DNA of 64,000 bases from JABDMH01 sp965223165 (GCA_965223165.1 CBDCVQ010000013.1:124001-188000), one strand, 5' to 3'. Positions 54,549 to 62,526 are shown, numbered from the stretch's first letter. Numbers and translations: made by a program. Notes: generated by a model not told the origin, from the sequence alone.

Positions 54549-54794
54549 ATGCTGGTCCGTGACGCCGATGAGATCAAGCAGGTGATCACTCAAATGACAG
54601 AAAAGAACTACCATCGGTGGCGCAACGACAATCCCGGTCTAAACAAATATATCTCCCATCCGGCGGTGGGCTATGCCAAGATGGCCTGGCGCATTGGCCT
54701 CGAGGTGGAGATCGACAGCCCGCTGGTGCCCAAGGTCTTGCTGCCGGTGGAGCCATTGGCGTCGTATGATCATGATTACGAGTTCTTGAAATAG
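54549..54794 (+). CDS. Partial orphan immunity gene (Imm49-like C-terminus)
   Basis: 81 aa from ATG 54549. The segment HPAVGYAKMAWRIGLEVEID followed by SPLVPKVLLP resembles the C-terminal end of Imm49-type immunity proteins ('lA...gi.ve.dsp.iP..Ll'). The N-terminal two thirds of that family are missing, so this is likely a decayed orphan with no toxin attached. The base composition is GC-richer than the neighbouring immunity gene. It is followed by a low-complexity repeat tract. Confidence 0.4.
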   Translation: MLVRDADEIKQVITQMTEKNYHRWRNDNPGLNKYISHPAVGYAKMAWRIGLEVEIDSPLVPKVLLPVEPLASYDHDYEFLK

Positions 54795-54900
54795 CCACAA
54801 GGGCACAAAGTCACTAAGTTTGGGGGCCACTAGGGCTCGAAGGCACAAAGGGGGTAGTGGGGCCACAAAGGCACGAGGGCACTAAGAGATAGTAAGCATC
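54795..54900. repeat. CACAAAG-type low-complexity repeat tract
   Basis: Imperfect repeats of GGCACAAAG, CCACAAAGGCAC and GGCACTAAG over about 100 bp. Similar tracts are common between genes in Bacteroidota. The tract stands exactly where the P4 propeller copy has lost its signal peptide, so it may mark a recombination or deletion junction. Confidence 0.6.
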
Positions 54901-54915
54901 GCGAGGTAGGAACTG

Positions 54916-56112
54916 ATGCTGCAGATCAGCCTCGAGGCGCAAACCATGCTGACGACCCGTAAGGTCGAAGGGCTTTCGCTATTTGGCAATACAGATCAGG
55001 GTTTTGCCCTGGGGCCGGATAGTACCGTGTACTTCTACGACGGCAAGTTTTTCGATAGCAAGATCTTCCGCTACGACGAGCTGGGAGACTCCCTAGTACA
55101 GATACCCTGTGACAAGTGCAGACAGATCGAAGACCTAGCGGTGGCGGAGGACGGTACCCTCTATATCGCGGATGGACTTAATGGCATCATTCGCCTGGAT
55201 GGGGGCGGAGATACGGTGCTGCTCAGCATGAGCGTGCAGTTCATCGCTTTGGGAGAAGCCGGCCACATCTATGCCGTGCATGATGCCACCCTGCTCGACG
55301 GCAGCATCCTGGTATTTGACGGCGCTGTCTGGTCGGAGTTTAACAGCGACAACAGTGCCTTGCCGACGAACACATACTACGGTGTGTCGGCCGCCACGGA
55401 TACCTCGGCCTGGATCAGCACTAGAGAGGGACTGGCGCACTACCGCGACAGCACCTTTACCATGATTCCAGGCTATGATTTCCGGGTAGATGAGACCCTG
55501 GTGGGCCCATCCGGTAAGGTATGGCTCTTGCCCCAGAGCACGGGCTACCGCATCTGGACGGGCACCCAGTGGGAGATCTATGAGCGACGGTTTCCCTTTT
55601 CTGCCCGGGGCTTCAGCGCCATGGGCCTGTCGAGCGACACCTCCCTCTGGTGCACGCGTGATGCCCTCTACCGCGACGATCGCCTGGCTGATACGGCGGA
55701 GATCATACCCTATAGTGCCTTGGGGTTTGAGGGAGGCACGCCCTTTGTGCGGCAGATGTTGATCGACGCTCAAGACCGCATCTGGCTCAGCGGCGACTTT
55801 GATTTTCTGCTGATCATTGAGCCGGGCATGACCGTATCCACGCGCGATCAGCCGCCGGTACAACCCCTGTCCATCTACCCCAATCCCACCACCGACTATA
55901 TCACGATCACACTCCCGAGCACGGTGCTCCAGTCAGCACCTGACCTAACCCTCCAGCTGACCGATGTAGCCGGCCGGGTGGTGCTTACCAAGAAATTGAC
56001 GAACGCCGTCTCCGAATACCAACTTCCGGTGGCACACCTGCCTTCGGGTCGGTACTACTGTAGCCTGCAGCAGGGTGCGCGGCGCTGGTTGGGGCAGGTT
56101 CAGTTGCGGTAG
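54916..56112 (+). CDS. Beta-propeller with T9SS tail (P4), signal peptide missing
   Basis: 398 aa, closest to P2 in the propeller (DSTVYFYDGKFFDSKIFRYD) and almost identical to P1 in the T9SS tail (YPNPTTDYITITLPSTVLQ, LPSGRYYC). Comparison with P1 shows that the sequence begins just before the signal-peptide cleavage site (SLEAQTMLTTRKVEG against PQADFIVDRVEG). The hydrophobic signal is gone and a stop codon lies shortly upstream in frame. It is therefore predicted not to be exported, although the rest of the frame is intact. It precedes effector cassette 4. Confidence 0.65.
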   Translation: MLQISLEAQTMLTTRKVEGLSLFGNTDQGFALGPDSTVYFYDGKFFDSKIFRYDELGDSLVQIPCDKCRQIEDLAVAEDGTLYIADGLNGIIRLDGGGDTVLLSMSVQFIALGEAGHIYAVHDATLLDGSILVFDGAVWSEFNSDNSALPTNTYYGVSAATDTSAWISTREGLAHYRDSTFTMIPGYDFRVDETLVGPSGKVWLLPQSTGYRIWTGTQWEIYERRFPFSARGFSAMGLSSDTSLWCTRDALYRDDRLADTAEIIPYSALGFEGGTPFVRQMLIDAQDRIWLSGDFDFLLIIEPGMTVSTRDQPPVQPLSIYPNPTTDYITITLPSTVLQSAPDLTLQLTDVAGRVVLTKKLTNAVSEYQLPVAHLPSGRYYCSLQQGARRWLGQVQLR

Positions 56113-58240
56113 AGGTTTGCTAGGTGAGCACTAAGTGTAATGACAAAACATCGAGAAATATCATAAAGAGTGAAAACGCACAGAGTGGACCGAAGCAGAA
56201 TCCCAGATTTCTAATCATGTACAAGTTGGACAGATCACAGATTCACTCCTCACCATATTTTGAAAAATCATAGATCCATGAAGAAGTGTATACGCCTGAT
56301 TATTGCGCTTTTGCTGCTGTACTTCGGCTATCAATCGTCGTTTGCTCAGAGTTTTGCTGGGCTGATCGATGCTGCGGGATTTGAGTCGGCCGCTGGTCGG
56401 CTAGCGAGTACGTGGGATGTGCTGCTAGGCTCTAGGCCTGGGGAGTTTGATACTGATGCACAATGTGCAGCATGGCCATTTTTTGAAATAGGCGGGACGC
56501 AGATAAGAAAGGCGTAACGATGCTCCGGACTACATCTCTTTAATCGAACAAATAGCAAAGCTCATGCGAGTTCAAATGGTACATGTGCTGATTATCAGCC
56601 TTCTTTTTGCAGTAGTAGATGCCATTGGGCAGACCTACTACTTGGTGGACAAATCATACTCGGGTATAGAGGATTTTGAAGTTACTCCCGGGATGGAAGC
56701 CAAGGCTTCGGAAATCGATCAACTAATACCAGGCTTCAAGGTCTATGGATATGATTTCTATCCAATCTTGGCATATGAAGAGCAAAGTCTGGGCTACGAT
56801 AAGCAATTGTCCGATGTCATCAGCGAAAGAGCGGCAGATGATGCTCATTTGCTGATCATTAAGGAACATCAAGAGCAAGAGCAAATGTTCGAATACCGAG
56901 TTTCCTTGAAGCTACCTAGTGCAGGCAACCACAGTCATTACAATCAGCTGGAACGGCAAACAATCGAAAACCTCATCTTGCAGGAGTTGAGGAATGTGGC
57001 GATGTCCTTTGAGTATGATCTAAGCTACAATAGTCTGATTGAGATTGCCGGTATGGAAAAACTGGTCAGTATCCTTTCTGGAGAGCCATTGCCAAACATC
57101 TATCGCAATAGCGACTTCGAAGCTATACCCATTGATTCGACGGTGGCCGGGTTAGCCTTCAGTGGAGTGGTCGATGACTCACACGCCTATTATAAAGATT
57201 ATGCGGGCACTACGCTCAATGACGATCAGGGGACATCCACCAGCCTCCTGGGTCTTCTTCAAAGTCATGCCATTACCACGGCACAGTTTGGCTTTGTGAT
57301 CACCTCGAGCGGGCATCCGGTAGACGTGGATCAGGTCAATGGCACATATGAGGGGATGGATGCCAAGATCGTGCTCTGGATGCACTTTGATGTTGGGAAT
57401 CCGGCTACGGCAGGCGATACCCTATATGTCAAGGTCCGCAACACCTTCAGTTATGTGGAAGCTGAAGGCATATTCGGCGACCTATATGAGGCCCATATGA
57501 ACGAATATATCGAGACAGACTTACCGGATGATATCAATCCCTCTACAGCTGTTTCTCATGCTCGCTCGACGGGTGACTGCTCCCTATCTTTTAAGTGGGG
57601 GTACAATTGTCTGGTGATCGGAGGGACAGTCACACCTACGACTGCTTTTCCCGAATTTGGAATAGGATTGGTAGCTGGACTTCTAGATGGACTATTGGGG
57701 ACGATCGAATTTGCGTATAATGTGGTGGGAGGGGGACTCAATATCTTCCAGAAGATTTACAAGGGGGTCACCGATTACGTTGAGAGTCTATATGCTCACT
57801 ATTTGGCAGAGCAAACCTTTGTAGCGGTCTTGAAAAAGATAAAGAATGACGCTGTGGGCTTCATCAAGAAGGTATCCAAGGACATAATTGCCACCTACAA
57901 TACATTGAAGGTATTGGTGGAGGGCGCTTCTGTCACCGAGATCGCAGTTACGCTGTATAATGCTGTTGTGGAGTGGATGGGTGATACCTTCAGTTCAGGT
58001 ATCAATGCGGGATACTTCACGGGTACGATCGCCTTTGAAGCCATCCTGGTATTTTTTACGGGCGGAACTTCCGCTTTCAAATCAGCCGCTAAGGACTTTA
58101 TGCCGAAGATCTTGGAGTTTGCTAAGGAGCTTGGTAGTCCAAAAGGATTGAGTGAATTTGTGAAAAACAAGCTGTTCGCCGCTGAGAATACCCTAGCTTC
58201 TGCGGGGAGGGCCTTCAAATGCAAGATCTTGGGTGCGGGA
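55873..58240 (+). repeat. Long direct repeat, copy 2
   Basis: Counterpart of 41187-43505: P4 tail, signal-peptide relic, and codons 1-559 of T4. Homologous recombination between the two copies would delete 14.7 kb containing cassettes 2 and 3. Confidence 0.85.
56278..56517 (+). CDS. Short secreted ORF, signal-peptide relic (copy 4)
   Basis: 79 aa, protein sequence identical to the copy at 41543-41782; in DNA I see a single T-to-G difference in the coding part. Starts with MKKCIRLIIALLLLYFGYQS. It lies 46 bp before effector T4. Near-identity to copy 1 shows a recent duplication of the whole block. Confidence 0.5.
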   Translation: MKKCIRLIIALLLLYFGYQSSFAQSFAGLIDAAGFESAAGRLASTWDVLLGSRPGEFDTDAQCAAWPFFEIGGTQIRKA

Positions 58241-59596
58241 TGCTTCGTTGAGAATACCCCGGTGTTAATGGCGGGGAATACACAAAATTATCCATACAAC
58301 GTCGTCGGTAATACCGCAAAGGGCCTTGCCTTGGCGGCTGCTATGCCGATTGTTGCAGTGCCAATCCAGGACGTGCAGCTGTTCGACTACGCCGTAGCTC
58401 ATAAGACAATTTATAGCTCTTATGGTTTAACAGCTTCAGCTCTGGAAAAAGATACTTACTCAAGCCCACCTGACAAAGATCCATACACTTCAGACCAACA
58501 AAGAGAAAGAGACCAGTACGAACTCGATGACGAGAACTGGAATGAAGTGGTCTTTGAGGAACTTTATGGTTTGTCGATTGCGAAAATGGCTCTTCACAAT
58601 GACTGCATTAAGCAAAAGGGGTATTCTGTCGATGCTGTGGTAAATATGAACCTTCCCGAACAGGGAATATTAGGACCATTCCGGATTACTTCGATCAAAC
58701 ATATCCTTCCTCAGAAAAAACCTGTGGATGAAGACGAAGCGGATGACTATGATTATAGACCTGTTACTGCACTATTTACACATAGGTCGGATCAGGTTTA
58801 TGAGATCACCTTTGACAATGAAGAGACAGTGGGAGTCACCTATCAGCATCCGATTTATTCCTTAACTGCTGGTGATTGGAGATTGGCAGGAGAGTTAGAA
58901 GTTGGCGAGAAGGTTTTAACTAAAGCTGGCGAATCAATTGTTACGATCTCCGAGGAGAAAGAAGGAGTAGAGACGGTTTATAATCTTGAGGTAAAGGAGC
59001 TGCATAACTTCCTTGTGGGCGAGTCTGAGGTTGTGGTGCATAATGCTTGTGCAAGCATAGTTGCAAAGGTCAAGAAAATGACGCCTACACAATTGCAGCA
59101 GCATATTGATGATGGGTGGAGTTTTGTGATAGAGTCATCAGATGATGTTGTGGAGTTCTTCCGAACAAGAAGGTACTTCGAAGAGTTGATGGTCGCTTAC
59201 AGGTATACGAAAAATGGATTAAAATCTACAAATCCAATAGCTCATAATTTTAGGTCTCTGGATGCTTTTAAGGAAACAAGTCGAACGGTAGTTAATGGAA
59301 TAACGGAAATTACATCAAGTCTTGCAGTAAGTATGAAAACAACTAAGGTGTCTAACGTTTCGCAGTGGTTGACTTCAAATTCAAGTCATCTAGATGATTT
59401 GGCTCAAGGGCTTTCTCAAGGAATTCAATGGGCAGGTCATAAAATCAACTACTCAAGTGTTAGGTTAGATATATACATGCCCAAGGATGTATATTCAGCT
59501 GCAAAAAAAATAGAATGGGAAAGTTATATTGAGAACTTATACCCAAGTGTGAAAGTTAATGTTTCAAGACTGGAAGACCACGTAAAGAATCTTTGA
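56564..59596 (+). CDS. Effector T4: Hint-processed toxin, REase-like tip, mosaic gene
   Basis: 1010 aa. Residues 1-559 are nearly identical to T1. From Cys560 (GAGCFV) to His826-Asn827 (VVHNAC) the Hint domain shifts to closer similarity with T3 (THRSDQVYEITFDN, YQHPIYSLTAGDW, VGEKVLTKAGES). The tip (828-1010) contains RRYFEELMVAYRY, EITSSLAVSMKTTK and HLDDLAQGLSQG, which align with the T1 tip at the proposed catalytic positions (E...E/D...SxK), though overall identity is low. A PD-(D/E)xK nuclease activity is inferred. The tip is AT-rich. The immunity gene overlaps the stop codon by one base (TGATG). Confidence 0.83.
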   Translation: MRVQMVHVLIISLLFAVVDAIGQTYYLVDKSYSGIEDFEVTPGMEAKASEIDQLIPGFKVYGYDFYPILAYEEQSLGYDKQLSDVISERAADDAHLLIIKEHQEQEQMFEYRVSLKLPSAGNHSHYNQLERQTIENLILQELRNVAMSFEYDLSYNSLIEIAGMEKLVSILSGEPLPNIYRNSDFEAIPIDSTVAGLAFSGVVDDSHAYYKDYAGTTLNDDQGTSTSLLGLLQSHAITTAQFGFVITSSGHPVDVDQVNGTYEGMDAKIVLWMHFDVGNPATAGDTLYVKVRNTFSYVEAEGIFGDLYEAHMNEYIETDLPDDINPSTAVSHARSTGDCSLSFKWGYNCLVIGGTVTPTTAFPEFGIGLVAGLLDGLLGTIEFAYNVVGGGLNIFQKIYKGVTDYVESLYAHYLAEQTFVAVLKKIKNDAVGFIKKVSKDIIATYNTLKVLVEGASVTEIAVTLYNAVVEWMGDTFSSGINAGYFTGTIAFEAILVFFTGGTSAFKSAAKDFMPKILEFAKELGSPKGLSEFVKNKLFAAENTLASAGRAFKCKILGAGCFVENTPVLMAGNTQNYPYNVVGNTAKGLALAAAMPIVAVPIQDVQLFDYAVAHKTIYSSYGLTASALEKDTYSSPPDKDPYTSDQQRERDQYELDDENWNEVVFEELYGLSIAKMALHNDCIKQKGYSVDAVVNMNLPEQGILGPFRITSIKHILPQKKPVDEDEADDYDYRPVTALFTHRSDQVYEITFDNEETVGVTYQHPIYSLTAGDWRLAGELEVGEKVLTKAGESIVTISEEKEGVETVYNLEVKELHNFLVGESEVVVHNACASIVAKVKKMTPTQLQQHIDDGWSFVIESSDDVVEFFRTRRYFEELMVAYRYTKNGLKSTNPIAHNFRSLDAFKETSRTVVNGITEITSSLAVSMKTTKVSNVSQWLTSNSSHLDDLAQGLSQGIQWAGHKINYSSVRLDIYMPKDVYSAAKKIEWESYIENLYPSVKVNVSRLEDHVKNL

Positions 59597-60042
59597 TGAG
59601 CTGGAATATTAGAAGGACTAAGAAGTTTGTTCCATCCCCTTTGATTAAGGAAGATGAGAAAATACTATTGACTGAGTGGCAACAATATGTCGATTCTGAC
59701 TCAGATTTAATGTGGGAAGAAGAGTCACCTATAGCTAAAGATTTTGAGTCTGAAGGTGAAGAATGGATTGGGAAAGAAAATTATAGAAAGCAGGCCTATT
59801 ATGACTTTAATGTAAAAAGGAACTGGGCGGGTTTAAGATTTAGTTTTTATCAAGGTACGATATCTGTGAATACGGAGCGACAAACATTAAAACGTGTTGA
59901 GAAAATGTGGGGTGTTGCAGAAGCTCTTAACGGTTATCTTTTTAAAAAGGGTACAAGATTCACAGAAAAGAAGTTAGAAAGGCTTAGAGATAAATATGAT
60001 AAGACAGGAAAGAGAGCTCCAGATGATAGTCGGGAGGCATAG
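59596..60042 (+). CDS. Immunity protein for T4
   Basis: 148 aa from ATG 59596, which shares one base with the T4 stop codon (TGATG), a sign of translational coupling. Cytoplasmic. The sequence LLTEWQQYVDSDSDL, WAGLRFSFYQGTISV and VAEALNGYLF aligns with the first half of the two-domain T1 immunity protein, so the two are homologous, paralleling the homology of their toxins. It probably binds the T4 tip. AT-rich. Confidence 0.72.
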   Translation: MSWNIRRTKKFVPSPLIKEDEKILLTEWQQYVDSDSDLMWEEESPIAKDFESEGEEWIGKENYRKQAYYDFNVKRNWAGLRFSFYQGTISVNTERQTLKRVEKMWGVAEALNGYLFKKGTRFTEKKLERLRDKYDKTGKRAPDDSREA

Positions 60043-60179
60043 TAGGTCTTGGCATTGTAACCTCTAGTCGGCAGGTCGATAAAGAAGTAGAGCGTCTCTG
60101 ACCTGGGAGAGGCTTCGAAAATCCCCAGGCCCTGCTATGTGTAGTAACGTCGACCCCTAGATAAGTGGCATCTATTATA

Positions 60180-60414
60180 TAGGACGATGATGACATTGCT
60201 GCAATCAGCGCGTAAAAAAGCAGGGCTACATATTGGAAGTGCGTCATTGACTAAAATTGAGAACGGAGCCTTCAAGGGGATATTTGATTCACCGAATTAG
60301 TGGAAGTGAAATCTGGATTCGATTTGTTACTTAAAGGAGGACACTATAGTACTTCGGTAATTGGAGACTTCGAAAAGGTGTTGGGCAAACTGCCAGAGGA
60401 TTATAACCTACTAG
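60180..60414 (+). pseudogene. Remnants of coding sequence interrupted by the IS3 element
   Basis: Two broken frames are visible. One (from about 60187) reads MMTLLQSARKKAGLHIGSAS and LTKIENGAFKGIFDSPN before a stop; SARKKAGL and KIENG are reminiscent of an XRE-type helix-turn-helix with a deletion. The second (about 60291-60414) reads ELVEVKSGFDLLLKGGHYST and FEKVLGKLPEDYN, then runs into the IS inverted repeat. VEVKSG is the kind of strand seen in REase-fold toxins, so this may be a toxin or antitoxin remnant. Between 60043 and 60180 I see nothing. Confidence 0.35.
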
Positions 60415-60473
60415 CCCCCTAAAGAACTGGAACAAGATTTCTTAAAACAAGGGAATACTTAATTTGAGGGATT

Positions 60474-60773
60474 ATGGGACAGAAACGAAGAAAATGGACA
60501 GGACAGGAGAAGCTTCAGATTCTGGGCGATGTGGAGCTTTACGGCATGGCGGAGGCGTCGCGGATGCATGATGTTTCTACCTCGATGTTGTATCGGTGGA
60601 AGTCCAGGTACGATAGCGCAGGAGAAGCGGGCTTAAGTCGTTCGAAAGGACAGGTGGATAGACAGAAGCGGGACATGGAGCGAGAGATTGAGCGGTTGAG
60701 GCAGGTGGTAGCGGATCAGGCGCTGACGATACGGATCAAAGATGAGTTGCTAAAAAAAACTCGATATCGGTAA
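60474..60773 (+). CDS. IS3-family transposase OrfA
   Basis: 99 aa. Helix-turn-helix of the transposase_8 type (KRRKWTGQEKLQILGDVELY, SMLYRWKSRYDSAG) followed by a leucine-zipper-like coiled coil (REIERLRQVVADQALTIRIK). It binds the element ends and regulates transposition. The end of the gene carries an A8 tract (60752-60759) at which a -1 shift joins it to orfB. Confidence 0.92.
   Translation: MGQKRRKWTGQEKLQILGDVELYGMAEASRMHDVSTSMLYRWKSRYDSAGEAGLSRSKGQVDRQKRDMEREIERLRQVVADQALTIRIKDELLKKTRYR
60751..60760 (+). other. Programmed -1 frameshift site in IS3 element
   Basis: T-A8-C at 60751-60760. In the zero frame the codons are CTA AAA AAA ACT and orfA ends at 60773. After a -1 slip the frame continues AAC TCG ATA without a stop into the orfB frame and reaches its ATG at 60797. 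This is the usual way IS3 elements make the OrfAB transposase. Confidence 0.75.
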
Positions 60774-60796
60774 AACAAAGAAAAGAGGTAGCACGC

Positions 60797-61774
60797 ATGT
60801 ACATTGATCGAGGGCACAAGGTGCGGACGAGTTTACAGGCAGCAGGCGTATCACCCAGCAGTTATTACTATGTGCCAACGGGTGGGACTGGCGGCAAACG
60901 TGCCAGTGAGTATACACGGAAGCGAAGTGGTATTGCGGTGAGTAATGCGGTGGTGGTAGATGAGATCCGCCAGTTATTGGAACAAGAGTTTGTGGACTAT
61001 GGCTACATCAAAGTGACACACTGGCTGCGCAAGCGGAAAGGATATTTGATCAACAAAAAGAAGGTCTATCGTTTGATGCGAGCGCATAAGTTGCTCCATG
61101 CCAAGCGTGAAGTACAAAGGCAGCCCCGGCTTTGGGTGCAGCAGCTTGTTCCGCAGCCTGACGGGGTGTTTGAACACTTGGAGATAGATATCAAGTACAT
61201 GCACATCCATGGCACCAGGCGCAATTACCTGCAGTTGACGGTATTGGATGTAAAAACTCGCTATGTGCTGGGCTACAGTCAAGGGTACAGCATACGCAGC
61301 GGAGATGTGATCAGACTGTTTCAAAAGATCTTTGCCATGATCCGCTTTCCCTCTACCTATTACATCCGATGTGACAATGGAAGCCAGTTTGTTGCTTGGG
61401 AGGTAAGGAGGTTCTTTGCCCAACAAAGTGGAGCTCTACAGGAATTTACCCGACCCGCTACACCCGAACAGAATGGACATATTGAAGCATTCCACTCGAT
61501 TATTCATCGGACCATCTGCAGACGATTCCAATTTGAAGATCTCAAAGATGCATGTGATACCATGACTAGATTCATCAAATTCTATAATACAGACCGAATC
61601 CACTCCGGTATCGGGTATGAATGTCCACTGTTCGAGGTGCAAAAGAGTCGACCAAACTTTCAACCAGCGTGGGTGGTAGACTATGCCAATGACAATCCCC
61701 GGCTAAGCCACCAATCCCCGGGGTTGGCTTTGGCAGAGGATACCGAGGGTGGGCCAATGAAATTTATTACTTAA
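60797..61774 (+). CDS. IS3-family transposase OrfB (DDE integrase core)
   Basis: 325 aa. An N-terminal HTH_21-like region (VDYGYIKVTHWLRKRKGYLI, KKVYRLMRAHKLL) precedes the rve integrase core. The DDE residues are visible: Asp in HLEIDIKYM, Asp in YIRCDNGSQF, Glu in EQNGHIEAFHS, about 35 residues after the second Asp. The motif YNTDRIHSGIGYECPLF is typical of the family end. It is complete, so the element may be active; it is probably made mainly as a fusion with OrfA. Confidence 0.94.
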   Translation: MYIDRGHKVRTSLQAAGVSPSSYYYVPTGGTGGKRASEYTRKRSGIAVSNAVVVDEIRQLLEQEFVDYGYIKVTHWLRKRKGYLINKKKVYRLMRAHKLLHAKREVQRQPRLWVQQLVPQPDGVFEHLEIDIKYMHIHGTRRNYLQLTVLDVKTRYVLGYSQGYSIRSGDVIRLFQKIFAMIRFPSTYYIRCDNGSQFVAWEVRRFFAQQSGALQEFTRPATPEQNGHIEAFHSIIHRTICRRFQFEDLKDACDTMTRFIKFYNTDRIHSGIGYECPLFEVQKSRPNFQPAWVVDYANDNPRLSHQSPGLALAEDTEGGPMKFIT

Positions 61775-61862
61775 CTAAGGGAATCTGCTCCAGTTTATAG
61801 GGGGTTAAGACAATAAGGATTTCTTCATCAAGTACAAGACGGGATACCTTAGCATCAATAAG

Positions 61863-62180
61863 ATGGATGATACAGAGGTGTTTGTTAAGGATGCTTCTTT
61901 GGACGAGATCTTTATCATCGAATCCTTTGTCACATTGCCGGAGGCCATGGACAAGTTGTATCACTTGGATAGAGCTTATGGTTTGTCTGCAAATCATAGG
62001 AGATTTAGGTTACTCCCACTGTGCACGTCAGAGTCTAGCTATCGAGAGTACTTTCTGAAGATTGACGACGGTGAGGTCTTCTTCTTGAATCCGAATTATG
62101 ATATGGATGCAGAGATAGACCTTGAGAAGCACAAATTAGCTAGTAGCTTGGGGGAGTTCATAGATGCATTTGTAAAGTAA
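61863..62180 (+). CDS. SUKH-like orphan immunity protein, 3' end cut by IS66
   Basis: 105 aa. The sequence SYREYFLKIDDGEVFFLNPN, then HKLASSLGEFIDAF, resembles the C-terminal half of SMI1/KNR4 (SUKH) immunity proteins, where a 'G.vy.l' strand precedes a final helix of the 'a.sf.efl..f' type. It lies between two insertion sequences and has no toxin gene. The stop codon TAA (62178-62180) is part of the IS66 left end (GTAAGCG at 62177), so the native C-terminus has probably been lost. It may once have followed the toxin whose remnant lies at 60291-60414. Confidence 0.5.
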   Translation: MDDTEVFVKDASLDEIFIIESFVTLPEAMDKLYHLDRAYGLSANHRRFRLLPLCTSESSYREYFLKIDDGEVFFLNPNYDMDAEIDLEKHKLASSLGEFIDAFVK

Positions 62181-62241
62181 GCGTATGAGCACGAGCATAT
62201 TGCAATAATTGACTGATAGGCGGATCTTGAGAGGCAAAAAG

Positions 62242-62526
62242 ATGAGACGGGACAAAGATCAGATGTACCCAATGGTATCCGCCTATGAGCAGGGTAGAAA
62301 GAGCAAGCGGGAATTGTGCGAAGAGAACGACCTGGGAGAGGGTACGTTTTGGTATTGGGTACGCAAGTATCGAGATGAGCAAGGTGATCAGGGGTTTGTG
62401 GAGTTGACAGCAGAGGACCAGGGCCCTGGGGCAGGGCAAGTAGAAGTGTTACTGGGAGGGGGAGTGATTCGTTTTGAAGCAGTTCCTTCCGCATCTTATC
62501 TGCGCGAGCTAGTTGTGGGATGCTAG
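62242..62526 (+). CDS. tnpA: IS66-family TnpA
   Basis: 94 aa from ATG 62242 (MRRDKDQMYPMVSAYEQGRK); an in-frame upstream start at 62209 is possible. Helix-turn-helix region SKRELCEENDLGEGTFWYWV, as in IS66 OrfA, an accessory DNA-binding protein. Its end overlaps tnpB by 7 bp (62520-62526), which suggests translational coupling. Confidence 0.85.
   Translation: MRRDKDQMYPMVSAYEQGRKSKRELCEENDLGEGTFWYWVRKYRDEQGDQGFVELTAEDQGPGAGQVEVLLGGGVIRFEAVPSASYLRELVVGC

Larger units (their letters stand above)
60415..61804 (+). mobile_element. IS3-family insertion sequence
   Basis: About 1390 bp bounded by imperfect inverted repeats: left 60415-60439 (CCCCCTAAAGAACTGGAAC...) and right 61782-61804, whose complement reads CCCCCTATAAACTGGAGC... 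It holds orfA and orfB joined by a frameshift site. No convincing target duplication is seen: the flanks read CTAG on the left and TTAA on the right. Confidence 0.8.
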
